Below, one piece after another: positions 51,035 through 59,031 of a DNA stretch of 64,000 nucleotides (position 1 is its first letter; each line of letters opens with the position of its first letter). The stretch is from Ramlibacter henchirensis (GTDB lineage: Bacteria > Pseudomonadota > Gammaproteobacteria > Burkholderiales > Burkholderiaceae_C). The notes below the pieces were generated by a model that saw nothing but the letters and a program-made list of their open reading frames with translations, was not told the origin of the DNA and searched no databases. Location: assembly GCF_004682015.1 (NCBI RefSeq), contig NZ_SMLM01000004.1:322533-386532 (forward strand). Direction: 5' to 3'. A program made the translations under genes and the position numbers.

Positions 51035-51940
51035 GTGACCAATCCGATGCAACTGTGGCGGCTGGCGGTCCAGTCCGTGAAGAACTGGTCCAACGACTAC
51101 GCGCCCTCCATGGGCGCGGCGATCTCGTACTACACGGTGTTCTCGCTCGCCCCGCTGCTGGTGATCGTGATCGCGATCGCGGGCGGCGTGTTCGGCCGCG
51201 AGGCCGTGCAGGGCATGATTTCCGACCAGCTCTCCGGCCTGATGGGCGCGGGCGGCGCGGAGATGGTCGAAGGCCTGATCGCCAGCGCCAGCGACACGGA
51301 CCGCGGCCTGGTCGCCGGCCTCATCAGCTTCTTCGTGCTGCTGGTGGGCGCCACCACCGTGTTCGCGGAACTGCAAAGCGCGCTGGACCGCATCTGGAAG
51401 GTGCCCGAATCGAAGAAGCCCTCGGGCATCTTCGGCCTGCTGCGCGCGCGGCTGCTGTCCTTCGGGCTGATACTGGGCGTGGCCTTCCTGCTCATGGTCT
51501 CGCTGGTGGTCAGCGCCATGCTCGCGGCTTTCGGTCAGTGGGCCGGTGGGCTGATGCCGGGCTGGGAAACGCTGCTGCACCTGCTGAACATCGCCGTCTC
51601 GATCGCCATCCTGACCGTGCTGTTCGCGATGATCTTCAAGCTGATGCCCTCGACGCCCGTGGGCTGGCGCGACGTCTGGGTCGGCGCGTTCGTGACGGCC
51701 ATCCTGTTCGAGGTGGGCAAGTTCCTGATCGGGCTGTACATCGGCAAGAGCGGCATGACCGAGTCGTTCGAAGCAGCCGGGGCGCTGGTGCTGCTGCTGG
51801 CCTGGGTCTACTACGCGGCGCAGATCTTCCTGCTGGGCGCCGAGTTCACGAAGGCGTACGCGGACGCCCACGGCTCGCTGTCGCACGGCACGGCCCCGCC
51901 GCCGCGCGAGCCCGCGCAGGAGAATCCCACGAAGCGCTAG
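51035..51940 (+). CDS. YihY/BrkB family inner-membrane protein
   Basis: This 301-residue protein has six or so hydrophobic helices and the family motifs APSMGAAISYYTVFSLAPLL and GWRDVWVGAFVTAILFEVGKFLIGLYIG. YihY/BrkB proteins are often annotated as ribonuclease BN, but their role is uncertain; they probably sit in the inner membrane. GTG 51035 is the upstream start; ATG 51047 is possible. The C-terminus is Pro-rich and cytoplasmic. Confidence 0.88.
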   Translation: MTNPMQLWRLAVQSVKNWSNDYAPSMGAAISYYTVFSLAPLLVIVIAIAGGVFGREAVQGMISDQLSGLMGAGGAEMVEGLIASASDTDRGLVAGLISFFVLLVGATTVFAELQSALDRIWKVPESKKPSGIFGLLRARLLSFGLILGVAFLLMVSLVVSAMLAAFGQWAGGLMPGWETLLHLLNIAVSIAILTVLFAMIFKLMPSTPVGWRDVWVGAFVTAILFEVGKFLIGLYIGKSGMTESFEAAGALVLLLAWVYYAAQIFLLGAEFTKAYADAHGSLSHGTAPPPREPAQENPTKR

Positions 51941-52035
51941 GCGCCCGCTGCGAGGCACGCAATGCGGCGCGCAGCGCGGATCTGCGTCGGATGAGCATCG
52001 CCAGGATCAGCCAAGGACATTACAATGTCCCGCAC

Positions 52036-52473
52036 ATGTCCAGCCCCGCAGTACCTGCATTGCCGATCGTGGTGGCCGACAGCGGCCCCGGCGTCGAGCT
52101 GGTACGCGGCACGCTGGCGGAAACCCCCTTCACCCTGCTCGCCGCCGAGACCTTGGCGCAGGCCAAGTCGGCGGTCTCGGCCGACACCCCGCTGGTGCTG
52201 TGCGGCTGCCACTTCGACGACGGGCGCCTGTACGACCTCCTGCGCTACATGAAGGCGCGCCCGGCGCTCAACTCCGTCCCCTTCCTCGCCGTCCGCGCCC
52301 ATGCGGGCGAGCTGGACGACGCGATGTACGAGAGCGTGAAGATCGCCACCAGCGCACTGGGCGGCAACGGCTTCATCGACCTGTTCCGGTGGCGGCGTTT
52401 GTATGGGCAGGCGGAGGCGGCGCGGCAGTTTGCGCAGCAGGTCGGCACGCTGGCGCGACACGCGCGGGACTGA
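52036..52473 (+). CDS. Degenerate response-regulator receiver-like protein
   Basis: This 145-residue protein has a receiver-like alternation of strands and helices (PIVVADSGPGVELVRGTL, LVLCGCHFDDGRLYDLLRYMKARP, NSVPFLAVRA). The acidic phosphorylation pocket is incomplete: one Asp near residue 15 follows the first strand, but the usual phospho-Asp is replaced by Gly-Cys-His. It is probably a phosphorylation-independent pseudo-receiver. ATG 52036 was chosen; ATG 51991 is in frame. TACAAT at 52021-52026 might be a -10 box without a -35. Confidence 0.6.
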   Translation: MSSPAVPALPIVVADSGPGVELVRGTLAETPFTLLAAETLAQAKSAVSADTPLVLCGCHFDDGRLYDLLRYMKARPALNSVPFLAVRAHAGELDDAMYESVKIATSALGGNGFIDLFRWRRLYGQAEAARQFAQQVGTLARHARD

Positions 52474-52490
52474 TTCGCCGGGAGGGAGAG

Positions 52491-52526
52491 CCCTCACCCC
52501 AGCCCCCTCCCAGGGGGAGAGGGAGG
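52491..52526. repeat. Dispersed GC-rich palindromic repeat, copy A
   Basis: CCCTCACCCCAGCCCCCTCCCAGGGGGAGAGGGAGG is an imperfect palindrome of a kind found at four or five places in this window (55207, 60544, 63875 and perhaps 63956). It lies between convergent genes and could act as a transcript end without a T-run. The family is common in Burkholderiales and Xanthomonadales genomes. Confidence 0.75.
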
Positions 52527-52533
52527 AAAACCG

Positions 52534-54144
52534 TCAGAAGCCGGCTGCCAGGCCGTCGCGGCGGGAATCGGAAGCGGCGACGTAGCCTTCCACCTTCGGG
52601 TCGCCCGCGCGCCAGATGAACTGGCCGGCGCCGAAGTCCTGGTAGCTGTCGCGGATCACCTCGATGCGGTGTCCGCGCGAGGTGAGCTCCTGCACCGTGG
52701 CCGGGTCCATCTGCCGCTCCACGTTGATCTCCAGCCCGTGGTTGTAGCGCCAGCGCGGCGCGTCGCACGCGGCCTGCGGGTTCTGGCCGTAATCGAGCAT
52801 GCGAACGACGGTCTGCATGTGGCCCTGCGGCTGCATGTTCGCCCCCATCACGCCGAACGACATCACAGGTTGCCCGTTCCGGGTGAGGAACGCCGGGATG
52901 ATGGTGTGGAACGGCCGCTTGCCCGGCGCGACCTGGTTGGGGCCCGGCTCCAGGCTGAAGCCGTGGCCGCGGTTCTGCAGGCTGATGCCGAACTCGGGTT
53001 CGACCACGCCGGAGCCGAAGCCCATGTAGTTGCTCTGGATGAAGCTGACCATCATCCCGTCCTCGTCGGCAGCGGTCAGGTAGATCGTGCCGCCCTTGGC
53101 CGGGGTGCCGGCGCCGAAGTCCTGCGCCTTCTTCATGTCGATCAGCTTCGCGCGCGAAGCCAGGTAGCCGTCGTCCAGCATCTGCTCGGGCGTCACGGTC
53201 ATGGCCGAGGGCTCGGCGACGTACTTGTAGACGTCGGCGAAGGCGAGCTTCATGGCTTCGATCTGCAGGTGCTGCGAATCGGCGCCGTCCACCTTCATGC
53301 CGGCGAGATCGAACTTCTCCAGGATGCCGAGCGCGATCTGGGCGGCGATGCCCTGCCCGTTGGGCGGGATCTCGTGCAGCGTGTGGCCGCGGTAGTTGCG
53401 CGCGAGCGGCGTCACCCATTCGGGCTGGTAGGCCGCGAAGTCCTTGGCGGTGATGGTGCCGCCATGCTCGCCGGCGAAGCGCTCGATGGCGTGCGCGATC
53501 TCGCCGCCGTAGAACGCGGCGCCCGTGGTGTCCGCGATCCTGCGCAGGCCGCGCGCGGCGGCGGGGAAGCGGAACAGCTCGCCCACGCGCGGCGCGCGGC
53601 CCCAGGGCAGGAACGCCTGCGCGAAACCGGGATTGCGCCCGAGCTCGGGGATGGCCGCTTCCCACTTCTGCTGCACGACGATGGGCAGCAGGTAGCCGCG
53701 CTCGGCGATCTCGATGGCGGGGGCCAGCACGTCGCCGAAGGGCAGCTTGCCGAAGCGCTCGGACAACGCCACCCAGGAGCCGACCGCGCCCGGCACGGTG
53801 ATCGAATCGGGCCCGCGCTTGGGCGGGGTCTTCGCGCCGTCACCGTGCTTCTTCTTGAAGTAGGCGGGCGTCCAGGTGGCGGGCGCGCGGCCGGAACCAT
53901 TGAGGCCGTGGAGCTGCTTGCCGTCCCACAGGATGGCGAAAGCGTCGCTGCCGATGCCGTTGCTCACCGGCTCGCAGACCGTCATCGCGGCCGCCGCGGC
54001 GATGGCCGCATCGACGGCGTTGCCGCCCTGCCAGAGGATGCGCAGCCCCGCCTGCGCCGCAAGCGGGTGCGAGGTGGAGACCACGTTGCGCGCGAAGACG
54101 GGGATGCGGGTGGTCGGATAGGGGTTGTGGAAATCGAAATGCAT
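52534..54144 (-). CDS. Gamma-glutamyltransferase family protein
   Basis: This 536-residue Ntn-hydrolase precursor has the GGT GNAVDAAIAAAAAM segment near residues 41-54 and the autocleavage site with nucleophile T353 in AKGGTIYL, followed by ADEDGMMVSFIQSNYMGFGSGVV. It has no visible signal peptide at ATG 54144, unlike exported GGT, so it may be cytoplasmic. The role is transfer or hydrolysis of gamma-glutamyl amides, or a cephalosporin-acylase-like reaction. A Bug receptor gene precedes it, eight bases away. Confidence 0.85.
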   Translation of the reverse strand: MHFDFHNPYPTTRIPVFARNVVSTSHPLAAQAGLRILWQGGNAVDAAIAAAAAMTVCEPVSNGIGSDAFAILWDGKQLHGLNGSGRAPATWTPAYFKKKHGDGAKTPPKRGPDSITVPGAVGSWVALSERFGKLPFGDVLAPAIEIAERGYLLPIVVQQKWEAAIPELGRNPGFAQAFLPWGRAPRVGELFRFPAAARGLRRIADTTGAAFYGGEIAHAIERFAGEHGGTITAKDFAAYQPEWVTPLARNYRGHTLHEIPPNGQGIAAQIALGILEKFDLAGMKVDGADSQHLQIEAMKLAFADVYKYVAEPSAMTVTPEQMLDDGYLASRAKLIDMKKAQDFGAGTPAKGGTIYLTAADEDGMMVSFIQSNYMGFGSGVVEPEFGISLQNRGHGFSLEPGPNQVAPGKRPFHTIIPAFLTRNGQPVMSFGVMGANMQPQGHMQTVVRMLDYGQNPQAACDAPRWRYNHGLEINVERQMDPATVQELTSRGHRIEVIRDSYQDFGAGQFIWRAGDPKVEGYVAASDSRRDGLAAGF

Positions 54145-54152
54145 GGTGTGTC

Positions 54153-55121
54153 TCAGTCGGCCGTCAGCTTGCGCTCGTCGATGATCTTCTTCCACTTGGC
54201 GCGGTCGGCCGCGGCCATGGTGGCGAACTGCTGCGGCGTGCCGCCGGCCGGCTCGATGCCCAGGCGGGCGAGGCGGTCCTTCACCTCGGCGTCCTGCAGC
54301 GCCTGGTTGATGCCGGTGTTCACGCGCGCCACGATGTCGGCGGGCAGGCCCCTGGGGCCGTACAGGCCGAACCAGGTGACGGTCTCGTAGCCCGGCACGG
54401 TCTCGGAGATGGCGGGCAGGTCGGGCAGCAGCGGCGAACGTTTCGCGCTGGTGATGCCCAGCGCCTTGAGCCGCCCTTCGCGCACGTGCGGCAGGCCGCT
54501 GGGCAGCGAATCGAACAGCACGTCGATCTTGCCGCTCATCAGGTCGGGGATCGCCAGTGCCGTGCCGCGATAGGGGATGTGCACCAGGAACAGGCCGGCC
54601 TGCGCCTTGAAGTACTCGGCGCCGAGGTGGACGATGGTGCCGTTGCCGCTGCTCGCGTAATTGAGCCTGCCCGGGTTCTTGCGCGCGTAGTCGACCCACT
54701 CCTTCACGTTCTTCGCGGGCGCGGAATTGGGCACCAGCATGATGCTGGGCGCGCTGCCCACGTGCGAGATCGGCGTGAAGTCGGCCACCGCGTCGTACGG
54801 CAGCCTGGCCGTGGCGAAGCTGGGCCCGATGCTGTGCGTGCTGCTGGTGGCCAGCAGCAGCGTGTAGCCGTCCGGCGCCGCCTTGGCGACGATGTCCGAA
54901 CCGATGGAGCCGCCCGCGCCGGGCTTGTTGTCCACGACGACGGCGGCGCCCAGGCGCTCGCCCAGCTTGGCCGAGACCGCGCGGGCGAAGATGTCGGTGG
55001 CCCCGCCCGCCGGGAACGGCACGACGAGGCGGATCGGCTTGTTCGGATAGGCGCTCTGCGCCCACGACGGCGCGACGGCGGCCGCCGAGGCGGCCAGCAG
55101 GAGGGTGCGGCGTGTGCTCAT
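54153..55121 (-). CDS. Bug/TctC-type receptor
   Basis: This 322-residue periplasmic receptor has a Sec/Tat-like signal ([20 protein letters not shown]) and the family opening [25 protein letters not shown]. It is directly upstream of the gamma-glutamyltransferase gene. This pairing suggests a gamma-glutamyl or amide-type ligand, but no direct evidence exists. ATG 55121 is preferred over the in-frame 55148, as the signal begins there. Confidence 0.9.
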   Translation of the reverse strand: MSTRRTLLLAASAAAVAPSWAQSAYPNKPIRLVVPFPAGGATDIFARAVSAKLGERLGAAVVVDNKPGAGGSIGSDIVAKAAPDGYTLLLATSSTHSIGPSFATARLPYDAVADFTPISHVGSAPSIMLVPNSAPAKNVKEWVDYARKNPGRLNYASSGNGTIVHLGAEYFKAQAGLFLVHIPYRGTALAIPDLMSGKIDVLFDSLPSGLPHVREGRLKALGITSAKRSPLLPDLPAISETVPGYETVTWFGLYGPRGLPADIVARVNTGINQALQDAEVKDRLARLGIEPAGGTPQQFATMAAADRAKWKKIIDERKLTAD

Positions 55122-55206
55122 GGAGGGATTATGGTGGGGTGGTTGCATGCAAACGGATGAGTAGGCGGGGGAACCGGGCCGCGGGGCTGCACCGGCTGCG
55201 CGCGTG

Positions 55207-55242
55207 CCCTCACCCCAACCCTCTCCGAGAGGGAGAGGGAGC
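55207..55242. repeat. Dispersed GC-rich palindromic repeat, copy B
   Basis: CCCTCACCCCAACCCTCTCCGAGAGGGAGAGGGAGC is a good palindrome: its right half, AGAGGGAG, complements its left half, CTCTCC. It lies in the gap between the Bug receptor and the crotonase genes. It is very close to copy A. Confidence 0.8.
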
Positions 55243-56147
55243 TAGCCGCTGTTGCGCTTCTGGTCCATCCGCCGGACCAGTTCGCGTGCCTCGTCGCCTT
55301 CCGGGATCGGCTTGCCGCTGTCGCGCCATTGCACGGCGGCCTTGAAGCCTTCTGTTTGCGCGTACCGCCGGAACCACATGCCTTCCGGGTTGTGGCGTGT
55401 GATCCCGTCGAACACGGTCGCCAGCTGCTGGGTCTGCTCCAGCCCCATGGTGAGCATCACGTGGTTGACCACCATCTTGTGCATGGCCAGGTGCCCGCGG
55501 GGCACGCCGGTGATGCGCGCGGCCAGCTTCATGGTGGCGGCGTCCAGCTGGTCGGCCGGCACGCACTCGTTGGCCAGCCCCCACTGCGCGGCGGTGCGGC
55601 CGTCGATGGTGTCGCCGGTGAACATGAGCTGTTTGGCCCGCGTGGGCCCGAGGCGGAAGGTCCACATCGCGGTGGTCGGGCAGCCCCAGACCCGCGTGGG
55701 CATGTAGCCGATGCGCGCGTCCTCGGCCATCACCAGCAGGTCGCAGCACAGGGCGATGTCGCTGCCGCCCGCCGCCGCGTAACCGTGCACCTTGGCGATC
55801 GTCGGCTTGGGGCTGCGCCATAGCGCCATGAAGTCCTCGGTGTTGCCCTTCATGTAGGCGTAGTCGACCATCGGGTCCCAGGGGAAGCGCTCCTGCTGGC
55901 AGGGATGGTCCGTTTCTCCCTGGCCGAAGAAGGTGAGGTCGTAGCCGCCGCAGAAGCCCTTGCCGGCGCCTTCGACCACGATGACGTGGACTTCCTCGTC
56001 TGCGTTGGCCCACTCGACGGCCTTGCGGATGTCGCGCGGCGTGTCCTCGTTGATGGCGTTCAGGCGCTCGGGACGATTGAGCAGCAGGCGCGCGATGCGC
56101 GGGTTGGCGGGGTCCTTGGCGATGCGGACCGTGCTGAGTTCGAGCAT
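55242..56147 (-). CDS. Enoyl-CoA hydratase/isomerase family protein with altered active site
   Basis: This 301-residue protein has the crotonase fold, with the oxyanion-hole motifs GKGFCGGYD and AAAGGSD. The two catalytic glutamates of enoyl-CoA hydratase are not conserved: the position in [10 protein letters not shown] is D130, and the second is T151 in the [10 protein letters not shown] segment. The enzyme may therefore be a different crotonase such as an isomerase, a hydrolase or a C-C lyase. A Bug receptor gene lies upstream on the same strand. Confidence 0.82.
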   Translation of the reverse strand: MLELSTVRIAKDPANPRIARLLLNRPERLNAINEDTPRDIRKAVEWANADEEVHVIVVEGAGKGFCGGYDLTFFGQGETDHPCQQERFPWDPMVDYAYMKGNTEDFMALWRSPKPTIAKVHGYAAAGGSDIALCCDLLVMAEDARIGYMPTRVWGCPTTAMWTFRLGPTRAKQLMFTGDTIDGRTAAQWGLANECVPADQLDAATMKLAARITGVPRGHLAMHKMVVNHVMLTMGLEQTQQLATVFDGITRHNPEGMWFRRYAQTEGFKAAVQWRDSGKPIPEGDEARELVRRMDQKRNSG

Positions 56148-56166
56148 GGGAAAACCTCCTTGAAGG

Positions 56167-56239
56167 CGTCATCCCCGCGGAGGCAGGGATCCAGGGCTTT
56201 CCTTGCGGCCTCTGGACCCCCGCCTGCGCGGGGATGACG
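56167..56239. repeat. 73-bp inverted repeat of the CGTCATCCCCGC family
   Basis: The left end CGTCATCCCCGCGGAGGC and the right end (reverse complement CGTCATCCCCGCGCAGGC) are inverted copies, with GGGATCCAG next to each. This dispersed palindrome is common in Burkholderiales and Pseudomonas genomes. It lies between a crotonase gene and a Bug receptor gene. Confidence 0.8.
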
Positions 56240-56257
56240 GTTTGGGTGAACGAAGCG

Positions 56258-57235
56258 TCAGTCGGCGTACACGCCCGCCTTGCGGATCACCGGTCCCCAC
56301 TTGGCGATCTCCGCCTCCAGGTGCGTGCGCAGACCGGCCGGGGTGATCTTGTCCATCGGAACGATGTCGGAGCTCAGGTCGGTCAGGCGCTTCTTGACCT
56401 CGGGATCCTGCATCGCGACGCGCAGGGCCGCATTGAGCTTCTCGATCACCGGCTGCGGCGTGCCCTTGGGCGCATACATGCCGTGCCACACCTTGACCTC
56501 GAAGCCTTTCAGGCCCTGCTCGTCGAGCGTGGGCACGTTGGGCAGCACGTCCAGCCGCTTGGGCACGGTGACGCCATAGACCTTGACGCGCTGGTCCTTG
56601 ATCAGGGGCACGGTCTGCGTGGTCTGGTCGCACAGCAGGTCGACCTGGCTTCCCAGCAGCGCGTTCATCGCGGGGCCGGTGCCGCTGAACGGAACCGTGG
56701 TCAGCTCCACGCCCATAGCGCTCATGAACAAGAGGCCGCACAGGTGCGACACCGCGCCCAGGCCGGCGTTGGCCAGCGAGACCTTGTTGCCTTCCCGCTT
56801 GAGGTGGGCCTGCAGTTCCTGGAAGGTGTTGGCCGGGAAGTCCTTGCGCGCCAGCAGGGTCATGGGCACGTCGACCACCTGGCCGATGTACTCGAAGTCC
56901 TTGAGCGGGTCGAACTGCAGCTTCTTGTAGAGGGCCGGCGCGGTGGACATGCCCATGTGGTGCAGGAAGATGGTGTAGCCGTTGGGCTGTGCGCGCGCCA
57001 CCTTCGTGGCCGCGATGGTGCCGCCGGCGCCGACCGCGTTCTCCACCACCACGGTCTGCCCCAGGTGTTTGCCCATCGGGATGGCGATCATGCGGGCCAC
57101 CACGTCAGTGGGCCCGCCGGCGGCGAAGGGCACGACCAGCGAGACCTGGCGCTCGGGGAACGCGCCCTGGGCGGCGGAGCCGAAGGACACTGCGGCCAGC
57201 GAGGCCGCTAGCAGGGTTTTGAGGAAGCGGTTCAA
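56258..57235 (-). CDS. Bug/TctC-type receptor, probable TTG start
   Basis: This 325-residue receptor has a signal peptide (NRFLKTLLAASLAAVSFGSAAQ) and the family opening FPERQVSLVVPFAAGGPTDVVARM. TTG 57235 is preferred because an AGGAGA ribosome-binding site lies ten bases upstream and the signal peptide is then well formed; ATG 57271 is in frame but adds 12 odd residues. It precedes the crotonase gene at 55242 on the same strand, with the palindromic repeat between. The ligand is unknown. Confidence 0.85.
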   Translation of the reverse strand: MNRFLKTLLAASLAAVSFGSAAQGAFPERQVSLVVPFAAGGPTDVVARMIAIPMGKHLGQTVVVENAVGAGGTIAATKVARAQPNGYTIFLHHMGMSTAPALYKKLQFDPLKDFEYIGQVVDVPMTLLARKDFPANTFQELQAHLKREGNKVSLANAGLGAVSHLCGLLFMSAMGVELTTVPFSGTGPAMNALLGSQVDLLCDQTTQTVPLIKDQRVKVYGVTVPKRLDVLPNVPTLDEQGLKGFEVKVWHGMYAPKGTPQPVIEKLNAALRVAMQDPEVKKRLTDLSSDIVPMDKITPAGLRTHLEAEIAKWGPVIRKAGVYAD

Positions 57236-57478
57236 CTCATGTCTCCTGTTGGCATGCGAACACGAAGACATTACCCCCGGGGCACGTGAACCGTATCCGC
57301 ACTTTCCTTGAGATACGGGTTAGCGTGAACGCAGCAACGGGCCGACGCGGGGCGCGCGCGCGATGGCCCACACGCCATCAAGGACTTGACGCATGTCGGC
57401 CGCCGGGCGGGGATCCCGGTCTTCGTCGGGCCGCTCCCTGGCAAGCGGCATCCTGCCGCAGCCCTACACTCCCGCCCC

Positions 57479-58132
57479 GTGAGAGACCAGGACGTCGAGC
57501 CCTTCTTCGCCACCCTGCAGGCGGCCAACCCGTCGCCCGAAACCGAGCTCGAGTACACGAGCGTGTTCGAGCTGCTCGCGGCCGTCCTGCTGTCGGCGCA
57601 GGCGACCGACGCGGGCGTCAACAAGGCGACCAGGCGGCTGTTCCCGGTGGCGGGCACGCCGCAGGCCATCCTGGACCTGGGGCTGGAGCGGCTGGAGGAG
57701 TCCATCCGGACCATCGGGCTGTACCGCACCAAGGCACGCAACCTGCTGGCCACCTGCCGCATCCTCGTCGACCAGCACGGCGGCGAGGTGCCGCGCACGC
57801 GGGATGCGCTGGAGGCGCTGCCCGGCGTGGGCCGCAAGACGGCCAACGTGGTGCTGAACGTGGCGTTCGGCGAGGCGACGATGGCCGTCGACACGCACAT
57901 CTTCCGGGTGAGCAACCGCACCGGGCTGGCGCCCGGCAAGGACCCGCTCGAGGTGGAGCACAAGCTGCTCGAACGCGTGCCGGCCAAGTACCTGCACGAC
58001 GCGCACCACTGGCTGATCCTGCACGGGCGCTACGTCTGTGTGGCGCGATTGCCGCAGTGCTGGCGCTGCGCCGTGCGGGCGTATTGCGACTACGAGCCGA
58101 AGACGCCGCCGCCTGGCGACCGTGCGGGCTGA
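57479..58132 (+). CDS. nth: Endonuclease III
   Basis: This 217-residue DNA glycosylase/AP lyase repairs oxidised pyrimidines. The HhH motif LPGVGRKTANVV contains K120 and VDTH contains D138. The [4Fe-4S] cysteines are C187, C194, C197 and C203. With GTG 57479 as start these numbers equal those of E. coli Nth, which supports the GTG start; an upstream TTG at 57386 is in frame but adds 31 residues. Confidence 0.95.
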   Translation: MRDQDVEPFFATLQAANPSPETELEYTSVFELLAAVLLSAQATDAGVNKATRRLFPVAGTPQAILDLGLERLEESIRTIGLYRTKARNLLATCRILVDQHGGEVPRTRDALEALPGVGRKTANVVLNVAFGEATMAVDTHIFRVSNRTGLAPGKDPLEVEHKLLERVPAKYLHDAHHWLILHGRYVCVARLPQCWRCAVRAYCDYEPKTPPPGDRAG

Positions 58133-58204
58133 GCCCGTCGAAGCCCCGCGCTCGGGGGTCGAACTCATGGGCAGCCGAGCCCTGCGGTGGTATCGTCCCG
58201 CCCC

Positions 58205-58735
58205 ATGGCCGGAGAGCTTCACTCCACTTTCTACGACGAGCTGCATCTGCCCCGCACCGCGTCGTTCGAGGACGTGCGCTCGGCCTACCGGCGGCTCGCC
58301 CGGGAGCACCATCCCGACCGCGCCGGGGCCGACGGCGCCGCCATGGCCCGCATCAACCAGGCCTACGAGGTGCTGTCCGACCCCGACCGGCGGGCCCGCT
58401 ACGACGAACGCCTCGACGCGCCGAAGCCCGCGCCTCGCAAGCCGGGGCGCGTCGTGCTGCCCGGCGACCGCAAGCGCTATCGGCTGAAGTGGGTCTTGAC
58501 GGGCGTCGCCGTCGTGGTGGTGTCCGGCCTGGCCGTGCTGGCCGGGCTGCGAGCGCGACAAGCCCCTGCGCCCACCGCCAAGCGCGCGCAGCCGCTGTCG
58601 CATCCGCTCCCCCAGCCGGCCGCGCAAAACACGGCCCGACCGGCAGGCGAAGGCAGCGGTTTGAGGCTCATCCCTTCGCGCAGCATCTCCTCCGTGCCCT
58701 CCGCCGGCAGGCCCGGCACCGCCCAGGCTCAGTAG
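58205..58735 (+). CDS. DnaJ-domain membrane protein
   Basis: This 176-residue protein has an N-terminal J-domain with HPD at 36-38 (LAREHHPDRAGADGAAM) and one membrane helix at about residues 95-115, followed by a Pro/Ala/Arg-rich tail. It probably recruits Hsp70 to the inner membrane. ATG 58205 begins the J-domain. It is 72 bases after nth. Confidence 0.82.
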   Translation: MAGELHSTFYDELHLPRTASFEDVRSAYRRLAREHHPDRAGADGAAMARINQAYEVLSDPDRRARYDERLDAPKPAPRKPGRVVLPGDRKRYRLKWVLTGVAVVVVSGLAVLAGLRARQAPAPTAKRAQPLSHPLPQPAAQNTARPAGEGSGLRLIPSRSISSVPSAGRPGTAQAQ

Positions 58736-58761
58736 CGGCACCCGCCTGCTACATTGGCCGG

Positions 58762-59031
58762 ATGGAAATCCAGGACCTCCAGCAAACACTGGCCGAGATG
58801 GGCCAGAACGTCGACGCGCTCAAGGAGAACCAGTTCGCCCTCGTGGCGCAGGTGCAGGTGCTGCAGGCCGCCCTGGCCAGCGCGCTGATGCACCATCCCG
58901 ACCGCAAGGCGGTGCTCGCCGCGTTCGAGCGCTACATGAAGGTGGCCAAGGATTCCGCGCCCAACCTCGCCAGCCGCATGGAAGGACTGGAAGCGGGGAT
59001 GCTGTCGCTGCTGGGAAAGCACCAGGCCTGA
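58762..59031 (+). CDS. Hypothetical small helical protein
   Basis: This 89-residue protein is helical with a coiled-coil-like N-terminus (MEIQDLQQTLAEMGQNVDALKENQFALVAQVQVLQAAL). No domain was recognised. It begins 26 bases after the DnaJ-like gene, in the same direction, and may form an operon with it. Confidence 0.6.
   Translation: MEIQDLQQTLAEMGQNVDALKENQFALVAQVQVLQAALASALMHHPDRKAVLAAFERYMKVAKDSAPNLASRMEGLEAGMLSLLGKHQA

Noticed and set aside
52021..52026. TACAAT as a -10 box before the pseudo-receiver gene
   Set aside because: No acceptable -35 hexamer at 16-18 bases upstream.
57291..57318. CCGTATC/GATACGG inverted repeat between the Bug receptor and nth genes
   Set aside because: Seven-base arms with a 14-base spacer are near chance expectation in a 243-base gap, and no regulator is nearby.
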